In this document: one piece after another, positions 28,121-36,796 of the stretch
Position numbering within the stretch: position 1 is the first letter of the stretch
How the letters are laid out: the number at the start of each line of letters is the position of its first letter
Origin: Croceivirga thetidis
GTDB taxonomy: Bacteria > Bacteroidota > Bacteroidia > Flavobacteriales > Flavobacteriaceae
DNA length: 64,000 nt
Assembly (NCBI RefSeq): GCF_012272815.1
Contig: NZ_JAAWWL010000002.1
Location: forward strand, 1,394,280 to 1,458,279
Direction: 5' to 3'
Made by a program: the position numbers and the translations under genes
Notes under the pieces: generated by a model
The model's input: the letters and a program-made list of their open reading frames with translations, nothing else
What the model was told of the DNA's origin: nothing
The model's database searches: none

Positions 28121-28531
28121 TTAACGTAAACGATCAACAGATTTTACAAGATCTTCATCCTTTTTGATAGCCCTGTTGGCCAGGACCAGAAAAACGATAG
28201 AAAATACAGGAATCAGCATCCCAATACCCTTCTCAGAAACCGCCGTCTCTCCGGATAAGTTTAGCGATCTGTAAACGAAAAATCCTAGTAAAAGAAGATT
28301 TAATATCATGTTCAGTCTGTTCACCACAAACTGGTTTTGTCTTTTCTTATATAGAAATATAGAAATCACGGCAAGCAGCGCAATCAAAACAAAAGCAACC
28401 AGAAACAGCATGTTGTTTTTGGCGAAGATTGGTCCACTTTCTTCTTCAACCCATAAACTGACAAAGAACGGTAAAACTAGGTTCAACAAGGCAACCAGTG
28501 TCAAGTAAAACGTCTGTATGCGTTGTATCAT
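28121..28531 (-). CDS. DUF4293 membrane protein
   Basis: 136 residues with four hydrophobic helices and short loops. The start MIQRIQTFYLTLVALLN is the hallmark of the DUF4293 family, which is nearly always beside rho in flavobacteria. No function is known. It is divergent from rho, with 193 bases between them, and has a TATTTTTG -7-like box on its strand at 28555-28562. Confidence 0.9.
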   Translation of the reverse strand: MIQRIQTFYLTLVALLNLVLPFFVSLWVEEESGPIFAKNNMLFLVAFVLIALLAVISIFLYKKRQNQFVVNRLNMILNLLLLGFFVYRSLNLSGETAVSEKGIGMLIPVFSIVFLVLANRAIKKDEDLVKSVDRLR

Positions 28532-28554
28532 TGTTTCATTTCCACTTTAGAGGG

Positions 28555-28562
28555 CAAAAATA
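28555..28562 (-). promoter_or_regulatory. -7 box for the DUF4293 gene
   Basis: TATTTTTG on the minus strand fits TAnnTTTG, about 24 bases before the start codon. No clear TTG -33 element is at the right distance. Confidence 0.3.
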
Positions 28563-28724
28563 AAGGTCTTTTCGATAAATTGGCATTGTTGTTACGATTT
28601 TATTTGTATCATTGCACCGTAATGGTTTGAGACTTACCCCGGGAATTCTTATCCCCTCGTTATCTACAACCTATTTCACTTCAAATTTTTTTTAGAAAAC
28701 AAGTACAATTAACCTTATTAATTA

Positions 28725-30281
28725 ATGTTCGAGATTACGGATCTTAAGGCAAAAAAACTTGCCGAACTTCACGAGATTGCCAAAGAAATGAACGTTCCCA
28801 AGTTCAAATCTTTGAAAAAATTGGATTTGGTCTATCAAATCCTAGATGTTCAAGCATCAAACCCGAAAAAAATTACAGCTAAAGTTGAAGAAACAAAAGC
28901 TGAAGCCCCAGCAAAAAAATCAAACGAGGCTCCAAAGCAAAAGCGAGAACGAACTCCTAAAAACGAGTCGCAAGGTGGTTCTGAAAAGTCTGACGGAGAC
29001 AAGGGTAATGGCCAGAAAAATGCCAGAAACCATGACAACAATCGTCAAAACAACAAAAACCAGAACAACCGAAAAAACCATCAGAACAATCGCAACAACC
29101 GACAAGAAAAAAATAGCAATTACGACAAGGACTTGAAAAACCGTTATCGGGAACCTGAGTTCGAGTTTGATAGCATCATAACCAGTGAAGGTGTGTTGGA
29201 TATTATGCAGGATGGCTATGGATTCTTGCGCTCTTCTGACTACAATTACTTGTCTTCGCCTGATGACATTTACGTTTCACAATCGCAAATTCGATTGTTT
29301 GGACTAAAAACAGGTGACACGGTTTTGGGTAATATTCGCCCTCCGAAAGAAGGGGAAAAGTATTTTCCACTGATTAAAGTGAACAAAATCAATGGCCTTG
29401 ACCCACAAGTCGTTCGCGACCGTGTGTCATTTGAGCATTTGACACCACTTTTCCCAAAAGAGAAGTTCAATGTTGCCGATCGTCAAAATTCATTGTCAAC
29501 ACGTATAATCGACCTTTTCTCACCTATTGGTAAGGGGCAACGTGGTATGATTGTAGCACAACCAAAGACAGGTAAAACGATGTTATTAAAAGACATCGCG
29601 AACGGTATTGCTGCCAACCACCCAGAGGTGTATCAAATCATTTTATTGATTGACGAACGCCCTGAGGAGGTTACCGATATGCAACGTAACGTTCGTGGCG
29701 AGGTGGTTGCTTCTACTTTTGATAAAGAGGCTACCGAACACGTGCGTGTGGCGAACATCGTTATTGAAAAAGCCAAACGTTTGGTGGAATGCGGTCATGA
29801 CGTTGTAATTCTCTTGGATTCGATTACACGTTTAGCGCGTGCGTACAATACGGTTCAACCAGCATCAGGTAAAGTACTTTCCGGTGGTGTGGATGCTAAT
29901 GCACTGCATAAACCAAAACGTTTCTTCGGTGCGGCTCGTAACATCGAAAATGGAGGTTCACTTTCAATCATTGCGACTGCATTAACTGAAACAGGCTCCA
30001 AGATGGACGAGGTGATTTTTGAGGAATTCAAGGGTACCGGTAATATGGAGCTTCAGTTGGATAGAAGAATCTCTAATCGTAGAATCTTCCCAGCTATTGA
30101 CCTGATTTCTTCTTCAACACGTCGTGACGATTTGTTGTTGGATGAACAGACCATTCAACGCATGTGGATCATGCGCAAATATTTGGCAGACATGAACCCA
30201 GTTGAAGCCATGGAATTTATGGAGCAGCGTATGAAGCAAACTAGAAATAACGAAGAGTTTTTGCTTACGATGAATGAGTAA
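28725..30281 (+). CDS. rho: Transcription termination factor Rho with disordered insertion
   Basis: 518 residues, about 100 longer than E. coli Rho. The N-terminal SAP-like domain (1-42, [16 protein letters not shown]) is followed by a low-complexity stretch rich in Asn, Lys, Arg and Gln (about 45-140), then the RNA-binding cold-shock-like domain ([13 protein letters not shown]) and the RecA-like ATPase with Walker A AQPKTGKT (278-285) and [13 protein letters not shown]. The hexamer ends transcription on untranslated RNA. The insertion is typical of Bacteroidota Rho. Confidence 0.98.
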   Translation: MFEITDLKAKKLAELHEIAKEMNVPKFKSLKKLDLVYQILDVQASNPKKITAKVEETKAEAPAKKSNEAPKQKRERTPKNESQGGSEKSDGDKGNGQKNARNHDNNRQNNKNQNNRKNHQNNRNNRQEKNSNYDKDLKNRYREPEFEFDSIITSEGVLDIMQDGYGFLRSSDYNYLSSPDDIYVSQSQIRLFGLKTGDTVLGNIRPPKEGEKYFPLIKVNKINGLDPQVVRDRVSFEHLTPLFPKEKFNVADRQNSLSTRIIDLFSPIGKGQRGMIVAQPKTGKTMLLKDIANGIAANHPEVYQIILLIDERPEEVTDMQRNVRGEVVASTFDKEATEHVRVANIVIEKAKRLVECGHDVVILLDSITRLARAYNTVQPASGKVLSGGVDANALHKPKRFFGAARNIENGGSLSIIATALTETGSKMDEVIFEEFKGTGNMELQLDRRISNRRIFPAIDLISSSTRRDDLLLDEQTIQRMWIMRKYLADMNPVEAMEFMEQRMKQTRNNEEFLLTMNE

Positions 30282-30324
30282 TTCAATTTAAAAGCACTTA
30301 AACGATACCTATTAAAATTGTAAG

Positions 30325-30351
30325 AACCCCACCGAAAGGCTGGGGTTTTTT
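30325..30351 (+). terminator. Rho-independent terminator of rho
   Basis: Stem AACCCCA-CC with a GAAA tetraloop, one bulged C, and a six-T run, 44 bases after the rho stop. Confidence 0.88.
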
Positions 30352-30461
30352 CTTAACATTATTTAAGAAAAGCCATATCTTTAGGTTTCAACTTAGCCAT
30401 TAAAATTGGTTGGGTAAATGAAATCCCCCAAAAAACAGAACACTAATTAAAATCGTGTAAA

Positions 30462-31100
30462 ATGAAAAAAACACTTAAAACCATTTCTGGGTTTGCAATG
30501 GTAACGCTTTTGCTTATGGGGGCTTGCCAAGAAAAACCCAAGGAGTCAAAAGACGAAGAACCGATGGAGGAAACGGAAGTACTAGTTACTCCGAAACAAA
30601 TTATTTCAATTGATCAAGCCGATTCGCTTTTCGTAAACTACAAAAGAAGACGGGCCAACAGCATTCAAAAGTTTGAAATGGGCTTGCAAGACGAGGGTGA
30701 CAAACCCTTTGAGCCTACCCAGTTTGTGACCTTTAATCTTGAGGTGGTAAAAAACTATATCGCTTATGTTGAACAAGAGGCCTACAAAGCTGGAACAACG
30801 GTTGATAGCTTGCGTTTGTATTTAGGCAACTATGGCAACACTGAAAAAGGCTGGAAAAAGAAAAGAAGAAATACGGTCTTTATAGTGCCTGCGGCAGAAG
30901 CTGAGGATGGCTATGGAGGCATTTATATTGGTGAAGACGGTAAGGCCAAACTAATACGGAATTTATTCAATGGAGGACAAGAGGGCGAACCGAGACAAAA
31001 GGCATCCCTATTACCGTCATTTAATACTTCATTATACAATGGTGGTAGTCTAATTTTGAACAGAGGAGATGCAGGGCCACCACCTTTTGGGGATTTCTAA
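30462..31100 (+). CDS. Lipoprotein of unknown function, cassette copy 1
   Basis: 212 residues with a lipoprotein signal (LLLMGACQE). After an acidic linker it has a helical motif ISIDQADSLFVNYKRRRANS, then NYIAYVEQEAYKAGTTVDSL, a strand NTVFIVPAAE, and the C-terminus GGSLILNRGDAGPPPFGDF. The same blocks occur in the lipoprotein at 31873, so the two are paralogs. I do not recognise a named function. It is followed after 3 bases by a membrane protein that is also duplicated, which points to a two-gene unit. Confidence 0.85.
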   Translation: MKKTLKTISGFAMVTLLLMGACQEKPKESKDEEPMEETEVLVTPKQIISIDQADSLFVNYKRRRANSIQKFEMGLQDEGDKPFEPTQFVTFNLEVVKNYIAYVEQEAYKAGTTVDSLRLYLGNYGNTEKGWKKKRRNTVFIVPAAEAEDGYGGIYIGEDGKAKLIRNLFNGGQEGEPRQKASLLPSFNTSLYNGGSLILNRGDAGPPPFGDF

Positions 31101-31103
31101 AAA

Positions 31104-31793
31104 ATGATTCAAGAGCTATTTGAATTCGCACTAAAGCGATATAACATAATCGCTTATTTAGTAGCACTTATTCTAAGCATCAGATATTATGGAAAGTACT
31201 TTGACACTGCGTTAAAGTACTTTCCAATGATTATAGCCTATACTTTATTCAATGAACTCTTGGGTTACTTCGTAAGAAATTACGATGATTTTGCATTCTT
31301 TTCAGATAATATTTCGGCAAACGATTTAATCTACAATTTTTATGACCTAGTGATATATAGCTATTTCTACTTTCTTTATTGGAGACTAGTTGATAACAAG
31401 GTAGCCAGAAAATGGATTAAAATTTTATCTATTTCTGTTTTGATTTCATATATCATAAGTAGTTTTTATCAAAACCCTCTTAAGATGTCACTTTTCTATG
31501 CAACTTGTTATGGATCATTGATTATTGCAATCTGTGTAATATTCTATTTTGCAAACCGAATAAAATCAGGAGGTTGGAATTGGAACTGGGAAAAATATAA
31601 CTTAATGACATGGGTTTCGATAGGTCTTTTCGTTTTTTATCTACTATTTCCAATTATTTATCTAATTGGTTTTTTAAGATATGACTTATGGCAAAAGTTC
31701 AATCTTCAAACTACGCTTTTGATTCTAATAACCTGCATGTACATATCTTTCTCAATTGGCTTTTTAAAAAGTAGTCGGCGGTTTTTTAGATAA
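31104..31793 (+). CDS. Multi-pass membrane protein of unknown function, cassette copy 1
   Basis: 229 residues with about six or seven hydrophobic segments. Conserved with the protein at 32540 are the blocks KYFDTALKYFPMIIAYTLFNELLGYFV, SFYQNPLK and the W-x-x-IG-x-x-VF-x-x-FP-x-x-YL pattern. No known family comes to mind. It starts 3 bases after the lipoprotein gene stop, so the two should be cotranscribed and translated together. Confidence 0.82.
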   Translation: MIQELFEFALKRYNIIAYLVALILSIRYYGKYFDTALKYFPMIIAYTLFNELLGYFVRNYDDFAFFSDNISANDLIYNFYDLVIYSYFYFLYWRLVDNKVARKWIKILSISVLISYIISSFYQNPLKMSLFYATCYGSLIIAICVIFYFANRIKSGGWNWNWEKYNLMTWVSIGLFVFYLLFPIIYLIGFLRYDLWQKFNLQTTLLILITCMYISFSIGFLKSSRRFFR

Positions 31794-31872
31794 TTCGTCT
31801 TAACAAACCCTCTTCTAGATACTACCACTTTTTCTTACTTTTAGAACACTGTTAATTCAAATAACTAACTAC

Positions 31873-32430
31873 ATGAAATTAAAACAATTAGGAGGTGTTG
31901 CCCTAGGTGCGTTCGCCTCATTCTTGGTCATCATTGCGTGCCAAGAAGATTCAGAAGATTTAAATCAAGATGCGGAACAAGGTGCTATCGAAGCACCGGC
32001 AAAGCTTATTAGCTTTAGTGCTGCCCAAAACATGCACAACAATTATATGGTAAACCGTGCCAGTGTTATTGAGAAGTACGAACGCGAGGTGAACCAAAAA
32101 GACGATTTTGTAGCCATTCAATATTCTGAGTGGGATTTGGAAACCATCGAAGAATACATTGCCTACGTTAAACAAGAGGCAAATGCAGCCAATGTTAATG
32201 TGAATACCTTACGTTTCTATTTTGGTCAATACGACCAATCACAAGATGGAAAAAGCAACCTATTTATTGTACCAACTACCGATTTTGATGGTGTCAACCT
32301 CGGCTTTTACATTGATGGGTCTGGTGCTGCCTCTCCATTAAAAGGCAAAGGTGATACATCGAGCAAAAATGGAGGGAGTTTAATCTTAAACTACAGCCAA
32401 GGAGGACCTCCACCACCGGACGATTTTTAA
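31873..32430 (+). CDS. Lipoprotein of unknown function, cassette copy 2
   Basis: 185 residues with a lipoprotein signal (LVIIACQED). The paralogous blocks are ISFSAAQNMHNNYMVNRASV, EEYIAYVKQEANAANVNVNTL, NLFIVPTTD and the end GGSLILNYSQGGPPPPDDF. The Pro-rich acidic tail with terminal Asp-Phe is shared with copy 1 although the region before it has diverged, so it is probably under constraint. A strong terminator follows directly. Confidence 0.85.
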   Translation: MKLKQLGGVALGAFASFLVIIACQEDSEDLNQDAEQGAIEAPAKLISFSAAQNMHNNYMVNRASVIEKYEREVNQKDDFVAIQYSEWDLETIEEYIAYVKQEANAANVNVNTLRFYFGQYDQSQDGKSNLFIVPTTDFDGVNLGFYIDGSGAASPLKGKGDTSSKNGGSLILNYSQGGPPPPDDF

Positions 32431-32440
32431 AAATTATTTG

Positions 32441-32465
32441 AAAAGGGAGCAATTTGCTCCCTTTT
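32441..32465 (+). terminator. Rho-independent terminator after lipoprotein copy 2
   Basis: Stem AAAAGGGAGC, loop AATTT, complementary arm, then T run. It separates lipoprotein copy 2 from membrane protein copy 2, unlike copy 1, where the two genes are 3 bases apart. Confidence 0.85.
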
Positions 32466-32539
32466 TTAGTTTCTAATTTTGATAATTCGTTTAAAATTCT
32501 ACATTAGCGTTTTATCAAATTATTTCTTAGTAAGGGCCT

Positions 32540-33202
32540 TTGATTCCATATTACATAATTTTTTATTTCATCGCACTGGTGGCTTCGCTGGTGACCTTTA
32601 AGAAGTACTTTGATACACCCCTCAAAATATTTCCGTTACTTATCGCTTATACTTTTTTCAATGAAATTCTAGGGTACTTTGTTTTATTCTATGAAGAATT
32701 TTCATTTTTCGACGAAGAGGAATACAGTTGGCATACGGTAATTATCTACAACATCTACGATATATTCTTTTATACCTATTTGTACTGGCTGTATTACAAA
32801 CTTTTAAAAGATGCTAAAAATCGACTCCTGGTAAAAGTCTTTGCCGCGATAACACTGGTTGCGGTACTCATATCGTTATTCTTTCAAGACCCTTTTCATT
32901 CAGGGCTATATTTTGCGAATTGTTTGGCCTGTATTTTTATAATAATAATCATTAGTCTTCACTTTCAACAATTATATCGACTTAACAAAACCCAACCAAG
33001 TCGTTACAACCATATGATTTGGTTCAATATTGGAATGTTGGTTTTCCATTTTTTCTATCCATTCTATGTATTAAATGGCTACCATAATGTGGAGTTCTTT
33101 CTAGAGTACAACCTTCGCTTAATTTTATGGTGGGCCATCAGCATTATGTATGTCTTTTTTATCATCGGTTTTTTATTGGGCAAACGACCGTATTTCGGTT
33201 AG
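32540..33202 (+). CDS. Multi-pass membrane protein of unknown function, cassette copy 2
   Basis: 220 residues, about six or seven hydrophobic segments, paralogous to the protein at 31104: KYFDTPLKIFPLLIAYTFFNEILGYFV, LFFQDPFHSG, and MIWFNIGMLVFHFFYPFYVLNGY. The start is TTG; no in-frame ATG lies near and the reading MIPYYIIFYFI begins at the expected first helix. A terminator and about 75 bases lie between it and the lipoprotein, so it may have its own promoter or depend on read-through. Confidence 0.82.
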   Translation: MIPYYIIFYFIALVASLVTFKKYFDTPLKIFPLLIAYTFFNEILGYFVLFYEEFSFFDEEEYSWHTVIIYNIYDIFFYTYLYWLYYKLLKDAKNRLLVKVFAAITLVAVLISLFFQDPFHSGLYFANCLACIFIIIIISLHFQQLYRLNKTQPSRYNHMIWFNIGMLVFHFFYPFYVLNGYHNVEFFLEYNLRLILWWAISIMYVFFIIGFLLGKRPYFG

Positions 33203-33226
33203 GTAGTTTTAAAATTTAGGACAAAA

Positions 33227-33256
33227 AAAATCCTGACGGTTTACCATCAGGATTTT
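33227..33256. terminator. Bidirectional terminator between membrane protein and rpsT
   Basis: Stem AAAATCCTGA with an apical GGTTTACC and a complementary arm TCAGGATTTT, flanked by A and T tracts, between convergent genes. Confidence 0.85.
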
Positions 33257-33277
33257 CAATAGATTTTTAGTGTAAGC

Positions 33278-33529
33278 TTACATAGCCGCAACCTTGCTGG
33301 CCAATTTACTTTTTAAGTTGGCAGCCTTGTTTTTGTGTATGATGTTACGCTTTGCAAGCTTGTCAATCATGCCTACAACAGAAGGCAAGAAAGCTTCAGC
33401 CTCTTTTTTATCTTCTTCATTCCGCAGTTTCTTGATTGCATTACGAACTGTTTTGTGCTGGTAACGGTTACGTAAACGTACTGCTTCGTTTCTTCGAATT
33501 CTTTTTAATGCTGACTTATGATTCGCCAT
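33278..33529 (-). CDS. rpsT: 30S ribosomal protein S20
   Basis: 83 residues, the usual length. The start [15 protein letters not shown] and the end [16 protein letters not shown] type sequence are those of S20, a helical 16S rRNA-binding protein. The gene stands 24 bases after the 3' end of a tRNA-Glu gene on the same strand, with no promoter motif in between, so it is probably made from the same transcript as the two tRNAs. Confidence 0.98.
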   Translation of the reverse strand: MANHKSALKRIRRNEAVRLRNRYQHKTVRNAIKKLRNEEDKKEAEAFLPSVVGMIDKLAKRNIIHKNKAANLKSKLASKVAAM

Positions 33530-33553
33530 TGTCTTAATTTAAATTTTTTCTTG

Positions 33554-33625
33554 TAGCCCGTAGGGGAATCGAACCCCTGTTACCAGGATGAAAACCTGGC
33601 GTCCTAACCCCTAGACGAACGGGCC
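33554..33625 (-). tRNA. tRNA-Glu (TTC)
   Basis: 72 bases. The acceptor arm starts GGCCCGT, closes with ACGGGCT plus discriminator A, and the first pair is G-U. The anticodon stem CCAGG/CCTGG encloses the loop TTTTCAT with anticodon TTC. The T-arm GGGGTTCGATTCCCC is standard. CCA is not encoded. It is identical to the copy at 33689-33760. Confidence 0.97.
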
Positions 33626-33688
33626 GTGTATTGGAAACTTAGAAATCGAAGGATGAAACCATCCATTTTTAACCTTCCACCACATCAG

Positions 33689-33760
33689 TAGCCCGTAGGG
33701 GAATCGAACCCCTGTTACCAGGATGAAAACCTGGCGTCCTAACCCCTAGACGAACGGGCC
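33689..33760 (-). tRNA. tRNA-Glu (TTC), second identical copy
   Basis: Same 72-base sequence as the downstream copy, 63 bases away. It is the first gene after a strong promoter at 33802-33831. Confidence 0.97.
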
Positions 33761-33801
33761 AAATGTTTTGCAAAGAACGTTAGTTGCATAATTTGCGGAC
33801 G

Positions 33802-33831
33802 CAAAAATACAACTATTTTGCAGTATTGCAA
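33802..33831 (-). promoter_or_regulatory. Promoter of the tRNA-Glu pair (and probably rpsT)
   Basis: On the minus strand TTG, exactly 19 bases, then TATTTTTG (33802-33809). This is a full match to the Bacteroidota sigma consensus. The predicted start of transcription is about 35 bases before the first tRNA. Confidence 0.75.
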
Positions 33832-33857
33832 GTGGGTATATTTATTTTTTGAGCCTT

Positions 33858-35333
33858 CTAGTAAGCCTTGGCAAAAAGTACGCGATAAGGTGAGGATGCT
33901 CCCGTCACCATACATTTGCCCTCTTCCTTTTCGACATTCAAAGGAATGCAGCGTATCGTAGCCTTGGTTTCTTCTTTGATTTTGTCTTCTGTGGCTGCTG
34001 TACCATCCCAATGGGCAGCAATAAATCCGCCCATTTCGTTAAGTACTTTTTTGAATTCCTCATAGGAGTCTACATTCGTAATGTTCGCATCGCGATAGGT
34101 CTGCGCCTTGTTGAATATGTTGTCTTGAATAGCCACTAACAGGGTTTCAATTTTTTCAATGACTGCATCGAACGACACCGATTCTTTTTCTAAGGTGTCC
34201 CTTCGCGCCACCTCAACAGTACCGTTTTCCAAATCGCGTTGACCGATTGCCAGACGTATTGGAACTCCTTTTAATTCATACTCGTTGAACTTGAAACCTG
34301 GCTTGTGGGTATCACGATCATCGAACTTTACAGAAATTCCTTTAAGCTGCAATTGTTTTACCAAAGGGTTGACTTTTTCCGCAATAGCAGCCAACTGCTC
34401 CATTCCCTTATATATTGGAACGATAACTACTTGAATTGGAGCAAGTTTAGGTGGTAATACCAGCCCGTTATCGTCGCTATGGGTCATAATCAATGCCCCC
34501 ATCAGTCGGGTTGAAACACCCCAAGATGTTGCCCAAACATGTTCCTGTTTTCCTTCTTTGGTTGCGAACTTTACATCAAAGGCTTTTGCAAAGTTTTGGC
34601 CTAAAAAGTGTGAGGTTCCTGCCTGGAGTGCTTTACCATCTTGCATCAATGCCTCAATACAATAGGTCTCTTCTGCCCCTGCAAAACGCTCACTTTCGGT
34701 CTTTAAGCCGCGAACAACTGGCACGGCCATGTGTTGCTCAGCAAAAGTGGCGTAAACGTCTAAAATCAATTCCGCCTCCTTCACGGCTTCTTCCCGTGTT
34801 GCATGTGCCGTATGCCCTTCTTGCCATAAGAATTCTGCCGTTCTCAAGAACAAGCGTGTACGCATTTCCCATCGAACCACATTGGCCCATTGGTTTAACA
34901 ACAAGGGGAGGTCACGGTAGGACTGAATCCATTTTCTATAGGTGTCCCAAATAATGGTTTCTGAGGTAGGTCGAACAATGAGTTCCTCTTCAAGTTTTGC
35001 ATCTTCATCCACAACAATGCCGCTACCGTCTTCCGCATTCTTTAATCGATAATGGGTAACAACAGCACATTCTTTAGCAAAACCCTCAACATGGCTGGCT
35101 TCCTTACTCAGATATGATTTCGGTATAAAGAGCGGAAAATACGCGTTCTGATGCCCTGTATCCTTGAACATTTTATCAAGACCAGCTTGCATTTTTTCCC
35201 ATATGGCAAAACCATAGGGTTTGATGACCATACAACCACGAACCCCAGAATTTTCAGCTAAATCAGCCTTAACGACCAATTCATTATACCATTTTGAATA
35301 ATCTTCAGTTCTACTCGTAAGATTTTTACCCAT
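33858..35333 (-). CDS. proS: Prolyl-tRNA synthetase
   Basis: 491 residues, the shorter archaeal/eukaryotic-like type without the editing insertion, as usual in Bacteroidota. Class II motif 2 is [20 protein letters not shown] and the motif 3 region is [24 protein letters not shown] is the ATP-site loop. The C-terminal domain ends in tyrosine (VLFAKAY), as is typical of this type. It charges tRNA-Pro in the cytoplasm. Confidence 0.97.
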   Translation of the reverse strand: MGKNLTSRTEDYSKWYNELVVKADLAENSGVRGCMVIKPYGFAIWEKMQAGLDKMFKDTGHQNAYFPLFIPKSYLSKEASHVEGFAKECAVVTHYRLKNAEDGSGIVVDEDAKLEEELIVRPTSETIIWDTYRKWIQSYRDLPLLLNQWANVVRWEMRTRLFLRTAEFLWQEGHTAHATREEAVKEAELILDVYATFAEQHMAVPVVRGLKTESERFAGAEETYCIEALMQDGKALQAGTSHFLGQNFAKAFDVKFATKEGKQEHVWATSWGVSTRLMGALIMTHSDDNGLVLPPKLAPIQVVIVPIYKGMEQLAAIAEKVNPLVKQLQLKGISVKFDDRDTHKPGFKFNEYELKGVPIRLAIGQRDLENGTVEVARRDTLEKESVSFDAVIEKIETLLVAIQDNIFNKAQTYRDANITNVDSYEEFKKVLNEMGGFIAAHWDGTAATEDKIKEETKATIRCIPLNVEKEEGKCMVTGASSPYRVLFAKAY

Positions 35334-35385
35334 TTAGAATAGTTTGGCACAAAACTTGTGACTTATTAAATGAAAAATAGAAGGT

Positions 35386-35417
35386 CAAAACTAACTATTT
35401 TTTAATTTGTTGAACAA
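35386..35417 (-). promoter_or_regulatory. Promoter of proS
   Basis: Minus strand TTG, 21 bases, TAGTTTTG (35386-35393), matching TTG-N17-23-TAnnTTTG. It leaves a leader of roughly 45 bases before the start codon at 35333. Confidence 0.6.
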
Positions 35418-35431
35418 TTAAAGCAGATATA

Positions 35432-36763
35432 ATGAGTAACATTTTACCCCGCCAAAATAAATACATCCTTCCAGCATTTTTGATGGTAGGAGTGTTGATT
35501 CTTTCTTCCTGTGGTTCGTACCAGCAAGCCTCTTATTACGAGGAAGATGGCATCTATTCAAATGGTAATCGTGTAGTTGTGGTTGAAAAGAAGTCGGCTG
35601 AAGCGGTTCGAAACGAAACACGGGAACAAAACCTTTACGGTGATTATTTCGGTCAAAAAGCAGACCAATATGCAGAGATATTGGATTCCGAGATATTCAC
35701 TGATGTAGATGGTTATTATAGCGGAACGGAAAATGATAGTATTCCGTTAGGGGAACAAACTGATTATTTTGCATACAATAATACCTATGAGGGAAATCCT
35801 GGCTGGGGAGATAACCCTACAAACCTGACCATCAACGTTATTGACAACGGTTGGGGTTGGAACAACTGGGGCTGGGGCGGAGGCCTTGGCTGGGGCTGGG
35901 GCTGGAACGACCCTTGGTTATGGAATGGAGGCTTTGGTTGGGGCTGGAACCGCTGGGGCTGGGGCTGGAACAATCCATGGCGCTGGAACCGTTGGGGCTG
36001 GGGCTGGAACGCAGGCTGGGGCTGGAACAACTGGGGTTGGAACGGTGGCTGGGGCTGGAACCAATGGGGTTATGCCGGTAACTGGGGTAGATATGGTAAC
36101 TACTATAACCGATTCAATAGAAGAGGATACAATAATAGCTTCATCAATAACAATGGCGTTGCCAGAACCTACAATAGAGGACGGTCAAGTGCAAATTACC
36201 GAGGTACAGCAGGACGTTCGTCTGCAGTTAGACGTGCAAGTTCAGGAAGGAGTAATATCTCTGGTAGAAATTCCACCGCCTACAGGCGAAGTGGTACGGC
36301 TACGTCACGAAGCTCCATAAATTCTTCGGCAGCACGTAATAGACAATATCGAAGTAGCAGAAGCACTAGAGCGGTACCGCGTTACAATGGTATTACGCGA
36401 TCAGGAAGAACCTACAGTAGTACTGCACCACGCAGTCGAAGTGCCAATAGCAATATTTATCGCAGTAGCAGATCTTCTCGTGCCAATAGCTCTGGTTACC
36501 GAACCTCAAGAAGTTCGTCACCGCGCAGCAGCACCTATTCAAGAAGTGCTCGAAGCAGCTCTTCAAGAAGTTATGGTAGCAGCTCTCGAAGCAGCAGAAG
36601 TTCCAGCTATGGAAGGTCATCAAGTGGCGGAAGAAGTTCAGGAAGCTTCAGCAGGAGTTCCGGTGGGAGCAGAAGCTCGAGCGTAGGCAGAAGTTCTGGC
36701 GGCGGGAGGTCTTCTGGCGGTAGAAGTTCAGGAGGTCGATCTGGAGGTCGCGGAAGACGCTAA
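35432..36763 (+). CDS. Trp/Gly/Asn-rich and Arg/Ser-rich lipoprotein of low complexity
   Basis: 443 residues. The lipobox is LILSSCGS (Cys about 27). Residues about 28-130 are ordinary sequence; about 135-225 are repeats of the type WGWNNWGWG with Arg, Pro or Gly substitutions; about 235-443 are rich in Arg, Ser and Gly (RSSSxRSS units) and end in GGRGRR. Similar proteins occur in flavobacteria, sometimes annotated vitellogenin-like, with no proven role. The basic tail would be exposed in the envelope and could bind polysaccharide, lipopolysaccharide or nucleic acid; this is inference. Confidence 0.85.
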   Translation: MSNILPRQNKYILPAFLMVGVLILSSCGSYQQASYYEEDGIYSNGNRVVVVEKKSAEAVRNETREQNLYGDYFGQKADQYAEILDSEIFTDVDGYYSGTENDSIPLGEQTDYFAYNNTYEGNPGWGDNPTNLTINVIDNGWGWNNWGWGGGLGWGWGWNDPWLWNGGFGWGWNRWGWGWNNPWRWNRWGWGWNAGWGWNNWGWNGGWGWNQWGYAGNWGRYGNYYNRFNRRGYNNSFINNNGVARTYNRGRSSANYRGTAGRSSAVRRASSGRSNISGRNSTAYRRSGTATSRSSINSSAARNRQYRSSRSTRAVPRYNGITRSGRTYSSTAPRSRSANSNIYRSSRSSRANSSGYRTSRSSSPRSSTYSRSARSSSSRSYGSSSRSSRSSSYGRSSSGGRSSGSFSRSSGGSRSSSVGRSSGGGRSSGGRSSGGRSGGRGRR

Positions 36764-36796
36764 TCATTCAATCAAAAATCATAGAAAATTAAACTG

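Noticed and set aside
33554-33760. Direct repeat of 72 bases as a mobile or attachment site
   Set aside because: The repeats are two complete tRNA-Glu genes; no integrase or element boundary is near.
34493-34954. 153-residue open frame opposite proS
   Set aside because: Shadow of a conserved synthetase gene; no coherent hydrophobic or motif pattern.
35785-36320. Gly/Ala-, Pro/Gln- and Leu-rich open frames over the repeat belt
   Set aside because: They are alternative readings of the GGNTGG repeats of the Trp-rich lipoprotein; the real frame has a signal and a lipobox.
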